This document shows, one piece after another, positions 8,704 to 17,094 of a stretch of DNA of 49,646 nt. The stretch lies in the NCBI GenBank assembly GCA_016841185.1, contig JAENZQ010000027.1, forward strand, positions 1 through 49,646, written 5' to 3'. Source of the DNA: Anaerovorax odorimutans (GTDB taxonomy: Bacteria; Bacillota; Clostridia; Peptostreptococcales; JAAYPU01). Under the pieces are notes generated by a model that had not been told where the DNA came from, searched no databases, and was given only the letters and a program-made list of their open reading frames with translations. The translations under genes were made by a program, and so were the position numbers. How positions within the stretch are numbered: position 1 is the first letter of the stretch; the number at the start of each line of letters is the position of its first letter.

Positions 8704-10035
8704 TTAAAATTTTCGCAGATACCTTTCAATTTCCCATTGCGAAACGCTTTTTGAATATTCATACCATTCGTAAAGGGCTGCATCTATAAATTTGTTATAA
8801 ACATGGTCTCCTAACGCTGATTTAATTACTTCGTCTCTGGCAAGCTCCCTAACGGCCTCATATATATTTTCAGGCAAATGATCAATTCCTTTTTCTGTCA
8901 TTTCCTTTTCACTCATATGATAAACATTGCTGGTGACCGGTGCAGGCGGTTGGATTTTATTCTTTATGCCGTCCAACCCGGCTTTCAATACTACTGCTAA
9001 TGCTAAATATGGATTGGCGGAGGGATCTGGATTTCTCAACTCAACTCTTGTGGAATTGCCCCTTTTGGCCGGTATCCTTATTAACGGGCTTCTGTTGCTT
9101 GCAGACCAGGCAATGATTTCCGGCGCCTCATAACCGGGGGTCAATCTCTTGTAGGAATTGACTGTCGGATTGGTTAATGCCGTAAAGGATTTGGCATGTT
9201 TTACGAGCCCTCCCAGGTAATGGTATGCTGTTTCAGACAGCTTCATATTATCCTTATCATCATAAAAAGCATTTTTGCCATCAAGAGTCGCAAGTGACAT
9301 ATTGGTATGCATTCCGGAGCCATTTATGCCAAATTTAGGTTTCGGCATAAACGTAGCATGCAGCCCATGCCTCTGAGCAATGATCCTTACAACCATTTTA
9401 AATGTCATGATATTATCCGCTGTGGTCAATGCATCTTCATACTTAAAATCTATTTCGTGCTGTCCCGGAGCCACTTCATGATGAGAAGCTTCAATTTCAA
9501 ATCCCATTTGCTTCAAAGCAATGGTCATATCTTTTCTTGCATTTCCACCAAGATCAACAGGGGCTAAGTCAAAGTAACCGGCATTATCGTGGGTCTCCAG
9601 AGAAGGGTCTCCCTTCTCATCCGTATGGAACAGAAAAAACTCGCATTCCGGTCCCACATTCATAATGAATCCTAAGTCTTCGGCTTCTTTGAGTGTCTTT
9701 TTTAATACATTTCTGGGGCATCCTTCAAACGGCGTTCCATCCGTCTTATATACGTCGCATATCAGCCTTGCCTCACCCTGGGTCCACGGAAAAACCGCAA
9801 AAGTAGATAATTCCGGCTGAAGGTACATATCCGATTCTTCGATTCTTACAAAACCGTCAATAGAAGATCCGTCAAACATTATTTCATTGTTCAATGCCTT
9901 TTCCAGTTCTTCCCGGGTAATAGAGACATTTTTCATTGTACCCATGATATCAGTAAATTGTAAATGTATCAATTCCAGTTCTAATTCTTGTGCGGTTTTC
10001 AATATTTTTTCTTTGGTCAACACTTCTTTTTTCAT
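8704..10035 (-). CDS. glnA: Glutamine synthetase type I
   Basis: GlnA makes glutamine from glutamate, ammonia and ATP as a cytoplasmic dodecamer. The 443 residues fit the shorter GSI-alpha form of Firmicutes, and no adenylylation-site motif is apparent. Visible landmarks are the MFDGSSI motif (53-59), metal ligands E130 and E132 (GPECEFF), the [15 protein letters not shown]-binding region and the NRSPLIRIP segment. The start has an AAAAGGAGG ribosome site. The gene has its own promoter and a leader with an intrinsic terminator, and is followed by the ANTAR regulator. GSI-alpha enzymes are typically controlled by feedback inhibition and leader or GlnR-type regulation rather than covalent modification. 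Confidence 0.97.
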   Translation of the reverse strand: MKKEVLTKEKILKTAQELELELIHLQFTDIMGTMKNVSITREELEKALNNEIMFDGSSIDGFVRIEESDMYLQPELSTFAVFPWTQGEARLICDVYKTDGTPFEGCPRNVLKKTLKEAEDLGFIMNVGPECEFFLFHTDEKGDPSLETHDNAGYFDLAPVDLGGNARKDMTIALKQMGFEIEASHHEVAPGQHEIDFKYEDALTTADNIMTFKMVVRIIAQRHGLHATFMPKPKFGINGSGMHTNMSLATLDGKNAFYDDKDNMKLSETAYHYLGGLVKHAKSFTALTNPTVNSYKRLTPGYEAPEIIAWSASNRSPLIRIPAKRGNSTRVELRNPDPSANPYLALAVVLKAGLDGIKNKIQPPAPVTSNVYHMSEKEMTEKGIDHLPENIYEAVRELARDEVIKSALGDHVYNKFIDAALYEWYEYSKSVSQWEIERYLRKF

Positions 10036-10060
10036 AATTTACCTCCTTTTCAAGTGCAAT

Positions 10061-10117
10061 AAAAAAGTCCACAACAACCTGAAACATTTATTCCAAGCAG
10101 CGTGGACATCATTGCCC
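10061..10117 (-). promoter_or_regulatory. glnA leader: A1/G4 hexaloop hairpin overlapping a terminator (ANTAR-type target)
   Basis: In the minus-strand RNA, GGGC-AAUGAU-GUCC (10104-10117) forms a small hairpin with a six-base loop having A at position 1 and G at position 4, as in ANTAR targets. Its 3' strand GUCC is also the first part of an intrinsic terminator: GTCCAC and GTGGAC arms (10067-10072 and 10102-10107), a partly paired middle and a run of six U. The two structures cannot form together. ANTAR targets normally have two hexaloops, and I could not identify a convincing second one. Confidence 0.65.
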
Positions 10118-10140
10118 ATTTGATTTATTCAATTAATATT

Positions 10141-10168
10141 ATCATACACCTGTATGTTAAAAAGTCAA
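10141..10168 (-). promoter_or_regulatory. Sigma-A promoter of glnA
   Basis: On the minus strand TTGACT (10163-10168), a 16-base spacer and TATGAT (10141-10146) make a good sigma-A promoter. Transcription would start about 25 bases before the hexaloop hairpin. Confidence 0.7.
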
Positions 10169-10205
10169 TACATTATTGCTTTTTTTATTTTTTTATAAGA
10201 AAATT

Positions 10206-10583
10206 TTACTTTTTTTCATCTGCCGGTATTAAATGCTCCAAAGCATATTGTCCTTCCTGATCGTCCCTTATCCGAATGACATTAGATATTTCATATATAA
10301 ATATTTTCCCATCTCCCGGATTACCTGTTTTTAGTACTTCTTTTACTTTGCTGATAATAGAATCTTTAAGCATCTCACAAACCACGATTTCTATTTTGAC
10401 TTTCGCAAGAAGTTTTGGCGTATAATTAACCCCCCTGTAATGATGAGCGGACACTTTCTGATTTCCACGGCCCATTACCTGAGTTACCGTCATTCCTGTA
10501 ATACCTATGCCGTTTAGGGCTTCTATAAGTTCTTCGTAATTTCTGGGGCGAGAAATGATTTCAATCTTTATAATTTTACTCAT
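10206..10583 (-). CDS. glnK: PII-family nitrogen regulatory protein
   Basis: PII proteins are trimeric sensors of ATP/ADP and 2-oxoglutarate that control ammonium transporters and nitrogen enzymes. The 125 residues keep the core: KIEIISRPRNYEELIEALNGIGITGMTV, the KVKIEIVV strand and the GDGKIFIYEI strand near the C-terminus. The T-loop keeps Tyr49-Arg-Gly (HHYRG) but is unusual upstream, with GRGNQKVSAHH instead of the classic GRQKGHTE. It begins 14 bases after amt with a GAAGGA ribosome site. This amt-PII pairing is typical of GlnK, which plugs the Amt channel when nitrogen is plentiful. The altered T-loop means a NifI-like or other PII subgroup cannot be excluded. Confidence 0.92.
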   Translation of the reverse strand: MSKIIKIEIISRPRNYEELIEALNGIGITGMTVTQVMGRGNQKVSAHHYRGVNYTPKLLAKVKIEIVVCEMLKDSIISKVKEVLKTGNPGDGKIFIYEISNVIRIRDDQEGQYALEHLIPADEKK

Positions 10584-10597
10584 GTTCTATCCTTCCT

Positions 10598-11842
10598 TTA
10601 ATTGATTTCAACATGTTCTTTTCTTAAAATATCATATCCTTCAAAATTATGTTCAACAATGTCCAGTCCTTCCTCTTCATCTCCTGCGGTAACTCTGAGC
10701 CCCAGCGTACTGTCAATCAGGCGAAACAAAATTGCAGATGTCATCACCGCCCATAAAAATACCATGACCGTACCAATACTTTGTATGATAAGAAAATCTG
10801 CATTTCCGCCATACAGCAGACCGCCATCCACTGCAAATATCCCTACGGAAATGGTTCCTACAGCTCCGCATAGCCCATGAACAGTTATGGCTCCTACCGG
10901 ATCATCTATTCTTAATAATTTGTCAAACAGTTCAATTCCAAATATAACAGTGATCCCAGCAAGGACACCGATTGAAACGGCACCTGCCGGACTAACCAGA
11001 TCTGTTCCGGCCGTTATAGCAACCAAACCGCCTAAGGCACCATTTAAAGTAATACTGACATCCGGCTTTCCATAACGAAAATATGAAAGAATCATTGCCG
11101 TTACAACTCCTGCAGCAGCAGACAAATTGGTAGTTACGAATATATGGGAAATACTGTCAATGCTCATCCCTGACAGTGTAGAGCCCGGATTAAACCCAAA
11201 CCATCCAAACCACAGGATAAATACGCCCAAAGCCCCTAAGGTGATACTGTGTCCCTGTATGGCATTTGCCTTACCAAGCTCATTGTATTTACCGATCCTC
11301 GGGCCTATGATCTTTGCTCCGACAAGTGCTGCCCAGCCACCAATGGAATGTACGACAGTAGAGCCGGCAAAATCATGGAATCCAATTTCGCTCAGCCATC
11401 CTCCTCCCCATATCCAATGACCGGCAACCGGATAGATAACTGAACATATGGCAATGCTGTAAATAATGTAAGCCGCAAATTTTGTTCTTTCTGCCATAGC
11501 ACCTGAAACAATGGTCGCCGCCGTTGCACAGAATACGGTTTGAAAAATGAGAAAAGCCTCCTTGGGAATGCTTAATCCCAAGTGCTCGAATCCTCCCGAA
11601 GAAAGCAAATTTCCTGCTCCGATAAAGCCGCTCATATCTGTTCCGAACATAATACTGAATCCAATGATCCAGAACATGATAGAACCTACGGACAGGTCAA
11701 TGATATTCTTCATGATAATATTTCCTGCATTTTTCGCCCTGGTAAACCCGGTCTCCACCATGGCAAACCCGGCCTGCATAAAAAACACCAAAGCTGCTGC
11801 CACTAACACCCAAATGGTATCAATTGCTAATGAATAATCCAA
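10598..11842 (-). CDS. amt: Ammonium transporter Amt
   Basis: Amt is a trimeric inner-membrane channel that takes up ammonium. The sequence has eleven or so hydrophobic helices and the family motifs DFAGSTVVHSIGGWAALVGA and TVHGLCGAVGTI, which contain the two pore histidines. I place the start at a TTG at 11842 because a perfect AGGAGG lies 8 bases upstream, giving MDYSLAIDTIW and 414 residues. An in-frame ATG at 11875 would add 11 residues but has no ribosome site and lies in the leader. The C-terminal cytoplasmic tail (GDEEEGLDIVEHNFEGYDI) is the GlnK contact region. It is followed directly by the PII gene, as in most amtB-glnK operons. Confidence 0.95.
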   Translation of the reverse strand: MDYSLAIDTIWVLVAAALVFFMQAGFAMVETGFTRAKNAGNIIMKNIIDLSVGSIMFWIIGFSIMFGTDMSGFIGAGNLLSSGGFEHLGLSIPKEAFLIFQTVFCATAATIVSGAMAERTKFAAYIIYSIAICSVIYPVAGHWIWGGGWLSEIGFHDFAGSTVVHSIGGWAALVGAKIIGPRIGKYNELGKANAIQGHSITLGALGVFILWFGWFGFNPGSTLSGMSIDSISHIFVTTNLSAAAGVVTAMILSYFRYGKPDVSITLNGALGGLVAITAGTDLVSPAGAVSIGVLAGITVIFGIELFDKLLRIDDPVGAITVHGLCGAVGTISVGIFAVDGGLLYGGNADFLIIQSIGTVMVFLWAVMTSAILFRLIDSTLGLRVTAGDEEEGLDIVEHNFEGYDILRKEHVEIN

Positions 11843-11983
11843 AACAATCGCCTCCTGAAAATATAATGATTTCAAATTTTTTCTAAGCTATAATCTCTTC
11901 TGCCTCATATGAAGCAGAAATAGGAAATCCATAGCTTAAAAGGATGATAATATATTAAAACCAAAAGAGAAAAAAGAAACAAA

Positions 11984-12033
11984 TTAAAAGCGTCTAAAAT
12001 ACAGTGGTTTGCTGCTATTTAGACGCCATTGCC
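11984..12033 (-). promoter_or_regulatory. amt leader element 2: A1/G4 hexaloop hairpin overlapping a terminator
   Basis: The RNA hairpin GGC-AAUGGC-GUC (12022-12033) has a hexaloop with A1 and G4. Its 3' strand is shared with a terminator formed by GGCGTCTAAAT and ATTTTAGACGC arms (right arm 12017-12026, left arm 11990-12000), with an inner GCAG/CTGT stem and a TTTTAATTT tail. It is the second of two such elements between the promoter and amt. Between it and amt (11843-11983) there is only AT-rich leader. Confidence 0.65.
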
Positions 12034-12112
12034 TTGTTATGAATTCCTGTTTCTTTTTATCGTTTTTCATCACATCCTCTTCAATTAATTACAGCTGCAT
12101 TAATTAATAAAA

Positions 12113-12158
12113 TAAAAGACGGCCCCGAATCAAGGATTTCCTGATCGGCGCCGTTGCC
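12113..12158 (-). promoter_or_regulatory. amt leader element 1: A1/G4 hexaloop hairpin overlapping a terminator
   Basis: GGC-AACGGC-GCC (12147-12158) forms a hexaloop hairpin with A1 and G4. Its 3' GCC lies inside the ascending arm of a GC-rich terminator (ACGGC at 12150-12154 pairing with GCCGT at 12119-12123 and continuing inward), followed by CTTTTATTTTATT. The element starts less than 25 bases from the predicted transcription start, about 125 bases before element 2. Confidence 0.65.
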
Positions 12159-12182
12159 TTACTTAATTAAATTATATCAACT

Positions 12183-12210
12183 ATTATAGTCTATTTATCA
12201 GCATTGTCAA
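12183..12210 (-). promoter_or_regulatory. Consensus sigma-A promoter of amt-glnK inside the 3' end of gatB
   Basis: A perfect TTGACA (12205-12210) and a perfect TATAAT (12183-12188) are spaced by 16 bases on the minus strand. The -35 box lies within the last codons of gatB. The amt-glnK genes therefore have their own strong promoter and do not depend on the T-box transcript. Confidence 0.85.
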
Positions 12211-13663
12211 TACTTTCTGAAAAATTTTTAAGATCTTCGGTCTTTCCCAGCTTTTCCGTCAAAATCTGCATTGCAAGCTTAGGATTAGCTTGACCTTTTG
12301 TAGCCTTCATCACCTGTCCCATAAGGAAAATTTTTGACTGCTCCTTGCCTCTCAAATAAGCTGCCACCGCATCAGGATTTTTCTCTATGGCTTCTGAAAT
12401 GACCTGATCTAATTGATCGGATCCGCTGATTTGCTCCAATTGCTTTTCTTTTATCACAGCTTCCGGCGTCTTTTCTGTCAACCATAATACATCAAAAACT
12501 TCTTTTGCTGCCGAACGGCTGATTCTACCGTTTTCAATCAATTTAATAAGCTTAGCCAGATATTTAGCAGGTATTTCTATATTTTCACTTTCTTTAAGCA
12601 TTCGCATGACTTCTACCTTGATCCACTTAGAAGCCTCTTTCGAACTTACTTTATAAGAAACCACATCTTCAAAATATTCTGCCAGTACCTTCTTACTGAT
12701 CAGAACTTCTGTTTCATTATCATTTAAGCCGTATTGGTTTTTGAATCGGGCTTTCTTTTCCTCCGGCATTTCGGGAACAGTATTTTGAATGGCTGCCAGC
12801 GTCTCATTTTTTATAATCACAGGCGGCAGGTCCGGCTCAGGAAAGTATCTATAATCGTGGGCATCTTCCTTTGATCTCATGGGAATAGTCCTTCCTTTTC
12901 CACTGTCCCATTTACGTGTTTCTTGTTTTATCTTATATGCTTCATTGAAATCATAGAGTTCTTTTTGCCTTTTTTCCTCCTTTTCAAGTGCTTTTAAAAT
13001 TTCTTTAAATGAGTTGATATTCTTAATTTCAACTTTTGTATTGAGTTTTTCTTGTCCTATGGGTCTCAAGGAAATATTGGCATCACACCTGAGAGATCCC
13101 TGCTCCATTTTACAATCTGACACTTCGGAATATTCAAGTATGGCTTTTAGAGCTGTTAAAAATGTCACAGCTTCTTTTGGTGAACGTATATCCGGCTCGG
13201 TTACAATCTCAATCAATGGCACGCCGGATCTGTTATAATCGATCATGGTAATAGGTTCACCTTCTGCATGGATAAGTTTTCCCGGGTCTTCTTCCATGTG
13301 TATTCTAAGGATATTAATCCTCTTGTTCATTCCCTCTATATCTATATCCACGTATCCATGCTCACAAATAGGCAAATCAAATTGTGAAATCTGATAGGCT
13401 TTGGGTAAATCCGGATAAAAATAATTCTTTCTGTCAAATTTGTTAATGGTATTGATTCTGCAATTCAAAGCTTTACCGGCCCGCACCGCCAAATTTACGG
13501 CCTCTTCATTCAGCACAGGCAATGTTCCCGGAAGTCCGATACAAACGGGACAAGTATTCGCATTCGGCTCAGCTCCAAATTCTGTGGAACAGCCGCAGAA
13601 TATTTTGGTTCTGGTATTTAATTCAACATGAATCTCAAGCCCTATTATTGTCTCCAGTATCAC
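12191..13663 (-). CDS. gatB: Asp-tRNA(Asn)/Glu-tRNA(Gln) amidotransferase subunit B
   Basis: GatB binds misacylated Asp-tRNA(Asn) or Glu-tRNA(Gln), phosphorylates the side-chain carboxylate and directs amidation with ammonia from GatA. The 490 residues have the cradle domain with the zinc-type cysteines C23, C25, C38 and C41 (IFCGCS...TCPVC), the IGLEIHVEL start, the DYNRSGVPLIEIVTEPD motif and the C-terminal helical and YqeY-like tail that holds the tRNA elbow. Translation starts at GTG directly after the gatA TAG, with an AGGGGGTGG ribosome site inside gatA. It is the last gene of the T-box-controlled operon, and the amt promoter overlaps its end. Confidence 0.96.
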   Translation of the reverse strand: MILETIIGLEIHVELNTRTKIFCGCSTEFGAEPNANTCPVCIGLPGTLPVLNEEAVNLAVRAGKALNCRINTINKFDRKNYFYPDLPKAYQISQFDLPICEHGYVDIDIEGMNKRINILRIHMEEDPGKLIHAEGEPITMIDYNRSGVPLIEIVTEPDIRSPKEAVTFLTALKAILEYSEVSDCKMEQGSLRCDANISLRPIGQEKLNTKVEIKNINSFKEILKALEKEEKRQKELYDFNEAYKIKQETRKWDSGKGRTIPMRSKEDAHDYRYFPEPDLPPVIIKNETLAAIQNTVPEMPEEKKARFKNQYGLNDNETEVLISKKVLAEYFEDVVSYKVSSKEASKWIKVEVMRMLKESENIEIPAKYLAKLIKLIENGRISRSAAKEVFDVLWLTEKTPEAVIKEKQLEQISGSDQLDQVISEAIEKNPDAVAAYLRGKEQSKIFLMGQVMKATKGQANPKLAMQILTEKLGKTEDLKNFSESIDNADK

Positions 13664-15139
13664 CTATACCACCCCCTTTAATTCCGGTACCTTATGGTAT
13701 AAGAACAGATCCTGTTCCAAAGCATAAGCGCTTTTCAAAAGTTTTTCTTCTTCATAGAAATTACCGATTATCTGCAGTCCGATGGGCAGCTGACTTCTGC
13801 TGTATCCGCATGGAATAGATATTGCGGGCAGCCCTGCAATATTCACATTTACCGTATAAATATCTGAAAGATACATTTGGAGGGGATCATTTGTTTTCTC
13901 TCCGATATCAAAAGGCAATACCGGAGACACCGGACTAATAATGGCATCATACTTTTCAAAAGCTTCTCCAAATATTTCCTTTACTTTTCTTCTGAAAATC
14001 ATAGCCTTTTTATAATAGGCATCATAATACCCGGAAGATAGTACATAAGTACCGATCATGATCCTTCTTTTAACCTCCTGTCCAAACCCTTCTGTCCGGG
14101 AATTGAGCATAAGGGTCTCGATATCCGAAAATTTCTCTGTTCGATACCCGTACCGGATACCGTCATATCTGGCAAGATTGGCACTTGCCTCAGCAGATGA
14201 AATGATATAATATGCCGAAAGACCTGTTTTCGTAATGGGAAGAGAAAATTCCTCCACTTCCCCTCCCATCCTGATAATGCGTTGAATCGATGACATAATC
14301 GAAGCCTTTATTTCTTCATCCAGCCCTTCCTGATAAAATTCTTTCGGGAGTCCGAATTTCATTCCTTTTATACCGTCTTCCAGATGAATAGTATAATCTC
14401 CGGTTATGTCACACCGAATACTGGTAGCGTCCATGGAATCATGCCCTTGAATAGCCTGAAGACCAAGAGCCGCATCCTTTACCGTCTTTGTAAAGGTTCC
14501 GATCTGGTCCAAAGAAGAAGCGAAAGCAATCAATCCATACCTGGAAACCAACCCATAGGTAGGCTTTAATCCTACATTTCCGCAAAAGGCGGCTGGTTGT
14601 CTGATGGATCCGCCTGTATCCGACCCGATAGCAAAAGGCGTAAATCCTGCAGATACTGCCGCAGCCGAACCCCCGGATGAACCGCCTGGCACTTTTCTCG
14701 AATCCCAAGGATTTCTGGTGGTTTTAAAAGCTGAGTTTTCAGTGGATGAACCCATGGCAAATTCATCCATATTAGTTTTTCCAATCAAAATAGCACCGGT
14801 TTCTCTGAGCTTTTTTATTACCGTGGCATCATAGGGCGGAATAAAATCTTCCAGCATCTTTGAAGCACAAGTGGTCCTGAGTCCTCTTGTGCAGATAAGA
14901 TCTTTGACAGCAACAGGGACCCCTTCCAGCAAACCTAATGCCTTATTGTTTTTTATTTTTTTATCCGTTTTTTTTGCTTCCTCCAAAGCGGAATTTTCAC
15001 AAAGAGATAAAAAGGCACCGATCTGTTCATCATACTCTTTTATCCTTTCAAGGTAATATGTTACCACTTCCACAGCAGAAAATTCTCCGGTCCTGTATCC
15101 TTTTTTAATCTCCTCTACGGTCATTTTTTCTATTTCCAT
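13664..15139 (-). CDS. gatA: Asp/Glu-tRNA amidotransferase subunit A (amidase)
   Basis: GatA hydrolyses glutamine and channels ammonia to GatB. The 491 residues carry the complete amidase-signature triad: Lys79 (VAVKD), Ser154 (PGGSSGGS) and Ser178 (SDTGGS). These are the positions expected in the family. The start has an AGGGGATG ribosome site 11 bases after gatC. It sits between gatC and gatB in one operon with aspS. Confidence 0.97.
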   Translation of the reverse strand: MEIEKMTVEEIKKGYRTGEFSAVEVVTYYLERIKEYDEQIGAFLSLCENSALEEAKKTDKKIKNNKALGLLEGVPVAVKDLICTRGLRTTCASKMLEDFIPPYDATVIKKLRETGAILIGKTNMDEFAMGSSTENSAFKTTRNPWDSRKVPGGSSGGSAAAVSAGFTPFAIGSDTGGSIRQPAAFCGNVGLKPTYGLVSRYGLIAFASSLDQIGTFTKTVKDAALGLQAIQGHDSMDATSIRCDITGDYTIHLEDGIKGMKFGLPKEFYQEGLDEEIKASIMSSIQRIIRMGGEVEEFSLPITKTGLSAYYIISSAEASANLARYDGIRYGYRTEKFSDIETLMLNSRTEGFGQEVKRRIMIGTYVLSSGYYDAYYKKAMIFRRKVKEIFGEAFEKYDAIISPVSPVLPFDIGEKTNDPLQMYLSDIYTVNVNIAGLPAISIPCGYSRSQLPIGLQIIGNFYEEEKLLKSAYALEQDLFLYHKVPELKGVV

Positions 15140-15150
15140 TTCATCATCCC

Positions 15151-15435
15151 CTATTCAATGACTTTTGGTATTAAAATATATTTGTCTACAAAATCTTTTG
15201 TATTTTTAAACAATTCTTCTTTATTTTCAAATGTTTCTAAAGTGTCCTCACGCAAAGAAGCTTCCCGGCCATTGGCCGGATTTCTATCTTCATGCAAAAG
15301 ATCCTCTTGATCCAGATTATTGAAATGCTCCAGTATCTCCTTGAATTCTTCTGCAAACCTTTCCGCATCATCTTCACCGAACTTCAGTTTTGCCAAAGCA
15401 GCAATATGGTTTATCGTTTTCACATCAACTTTCAT
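15151..15435 (-). CDS. gatC: Asp/Glu-tRNA amidotransferase subunit C
   Basis: GatC is the small subunit that wraps around GatA and GatB and stabilises the complex. The 94 residues have the family pattern: IAALAKLKFGEDDAERFAEEFKEILEHFNNL, then a central acidic and asparagine-containing linker (DEDRNPANGREASLREDTLE-like) and the C-terminal helix with VDKYILIPKVIE. Translation uses an AGGAGG ribosome site. It begins 11 bases after aspS. Confidence 0.94.
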   Translation of the reverse strand: MKVDVKTINHIAALAKLKFGEDDAERFAEEFKEILEHFNNLDQEDLLHEDRNPANGREASLREDTLETFENKEELFKNTKDFVDKYILIPKVIE

Positions 15436-15446
15436 TGAATAACCTC

Positions 15447-16736
15447 CTATGGTTCAATTCTTCTAATATCTCTCGGCAACAACGTACTCTGCCTGATGTT
15501 TTCCAGATCTAATAGTTTCATGGTAATACGTTCAAGTCCGATGGCAAATCCTCCATGAGGCGGCATGCCATATTTAAAGCTATCCAGATAAAAAGAAAAA
15601 TCTTCGGAATTTGCGCCAAATCTGATGATATTTTCCTTCAACCTCTCATAATCATGTATTCTAAGTCCACCTGTGGTAATCTCCAACCCTTTATAAATCA
15701 AATCAAAACTTTTCGTTGTGCCTTCCGGCTCATTATCCGGCATGGCATACATAGGCCGTTTGGATACCGGGTATTTTGTCAGAAAAACAAAATCATTATT
15801 ATATTTTTCTTTAACGTACTGAGAAAACAATATCTCCCCCTCTGCATCCAAATTGCCCATAGGTGAGTTTTTTCCATATTCATTGTCTAAGATTTCCTGA
15901 GCTTCTTTTAGCGGTATTCTCGGAATCTGATTAACCTCCTTCAATTCAACTTTCAATAGCTTCAATTCATCTGTACATGTCTGATTCAGATGACGAAAAA
16001 GGTAATTGATAAAGTCTTCCTCCAGGTCCATCAATTCATTCTCATCATCTATAAAGCCCATTTCAATATCCAAACTGACATACTCATTCAGATGCCTATA
16101 TGTGCTGTGCGGTTCTGCCCGGTATGCATGCCCTATTTCAAAAACAGATTCGAAACCTGCTCCTACCATCATTTGCTTATAGAATTGAGGGCTTTGAGCT
16201 AAAAAAGCCCTGGTATCAAAATAATTAACTGTGAACATTTCTGAACCGCCTTCGGTTCCGGAGGCAATAATTTTCGGTGTATGGATTTCCGAAAACCCTC
16301 TGCCTTTCAGATATCCTCTAAATGCCTCGACAACTTCCTCCTGTACATTAAAAACGGCACGCCTGTCGGGCCTTCTGAGACTGATGTACCTGTAATCCAA
16401 TTCTTTTTCAAGAGAAGCCTGAACTTTGGATTGATTAATGGAGAATGGCAGCAACTCATAATAGACCTGCCCGATAATATGAATACTTTCCACATGTATC
16501 TCCATGCCTTTCGGTGCTTTGCCGTTTTTCTCAAGTTTTCCTGTAACCTCAATCGCCATTTCCAGCTTTAGTTCCTTCATTTTTTTTGAATCTATTACCA
16601 GTTGTACCAGTCCGGTTTTATCTCTCAAATCAACAAAAGAAAAATTGCTAAAGTTTTTAATTTTATAGATCCATCCTTTTAATAATACCTTCTGCTTCTT
16701 CGTCTCCGGAAGATGCTGAATCATTGTCCTTTCCAT
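15447..16736 (-). CDS. aspS: Aspartyl-tRNA synthetase, archaeal-type, probably non-discriminating
   Basis: This class II synthetase has an N-terminal OB fold (about 15-100, with KGWIYKIKN and VDLRDKTG) and a catalytic domain with the GSEMFTVNYFDTRAFLAQSPQFYKQ motif 2 region and the C-terminal GIGLERITMKL motif 3. At 429 residues it lacks the roughly 100-residue GAD insertion of ordinary bacterial AspRS, so it is the archaeal/eukaryal type. Such enzymes beside gatCAB in Clostridia usually also charge tRNA(Asn) with Asp, which GatCAB then amidates. I take the ATG at 16736 because AGGAG lies 8 bases before it. The in-frame GTG at 16745 is too close to that site. Relaxed specificity is inferred from the operon. 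Confidence 0.93.
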   Translation of the reverse strand: MERTMIQHLPETKKQKVLLKGWIYKIKNFSNFSFVDLRDKTGLVQLVIDSKKMKELKLEMAIEVTGKLEKNGKAPKGMEIHVESIHIIGQVYYELLPFSINQSKVQASLEKELDYRYISLRRPDRRAVFNVQEEVVEAFRGYLKGRGFSEIHTPKIIASGTEGGSEMFTVNYFDTRAFLAQSPQFYKQMMVGAGFESVFEIGHAYRAEPHSTYRHLNEYVSLDIEMGFIDDENELMDLEEDFINYLFRHLNQTCTDELKLLKVELKEVNQIPRIPLKEAQEILDNEYGKNSPMGNLDAEGEILFSQYVKEKYNNDFVFLTKYPVSKRPMYAMPDNEPEGTTKSFDLIYKGLEITTGGLRIHDYERLKENIIRFGANSEDFSFYLDSFKYGMPPHGGFAIGLERITMKLLDLENIRQSTLLPRDIRRIEP

Positions 16737-16745
16737 AGTTTTCAC

Positions 16746-17033
16746 TCCTATCTTTTAAATTAAAAAAACCCTTCATCCCTGAAGGGACGAAAGGTTATCG
16801 CGGTACCACCCTAATTAACTGTAAACAGTTCTCTCTAATCAGTACTGAATAATACTGTCCGGTTTTTAACGGTTCGGCTCCGTCCAAGTCTACTCTCTTA
16901 ACAGATTTCGGTTGGAAACTCAAAGATGTTCTTCCCCATGTCTTCCGTGTCGGACTTCCACCATCACCAACTCTCTGAAACTTCCTGACATGGCTACTCT
17001 TCTTATCATCGTTTTTATTACTTTACTTTATTA
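16746..17033 (-). ncRNA. T-box riboswitch of the aspS-gatCAB operon, specifier GAAC (AAC Asn, overlapping GAA Glu)
   Basis: The leader carries the T-box sequence AGGGUGGUACCGCG (centred on 16799-16811), Stem I features and a terminator. In Stem I the AGUA loop-E motif is followed by CCATGTC, which pairs with GACATGG. The facing strand then reads GGAAGAACATCTTTGAG. By analogy with characterised T-boxes the specifier is AAC (16928-16930) followed by the usual A. With the preceding G it also reads GAA. Uncharged tRNA binding to the specifier and to the T-box would allow transcription. A clostridial gatCAB T-box with overlapping Asn and Glu codons has been described, and this one has the same arrangement. 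Confidence 0.92.
16764..16797 (-). terminator. Regulated terminator of the T-box leader
   Basis: The minus strand reads AACC-TTTCGTCCCT, loop, AGGGATGAAGGGTT and then seven T. This is the intrinsic terminator that competes with the T-box antiterminator just upstream. Confidence 0.9.
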
Positions 17034-17039
17034 AAGTGT

Positions 17040-17068
17040 ATTTTAACTCAAAAAAAAATGTTTTTCAA
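17040..17068 (-). promoter_or_regulatory. Sigma-A promoter of the aspS-gatCAB operon
   Basis: On the minus strand TTGAAA (17063-17068), a 17-base spacer containing nine T and TAAAAT (17040-17045) lie just before the T-box leader. They fall in the short gap after the EamA gene. Confidence 0.65.
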
Positions 17069-17094
17069 GACTTTTCTGATAATTTCCTTATTTT

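Noticed and set aside
11873-11875. ATG as start of amt, giving 425 residues
   Set aside because: There is no ribosome site ahead of it, whereas the TTG at 11842 has a perfect AGGAGG 8 bases upstream and begins at the usual Amt N-terminus.
12006-12091. Small ORF of about 27 codons in the amt leader (MKNDKKKQEF...)
   Set aside because: It overlaps the second hexaloop and terminator and has only a weak AGAGGA site. The overlap with a structured attenuator explains the bases better, and no run of regulatory codons is apparent.
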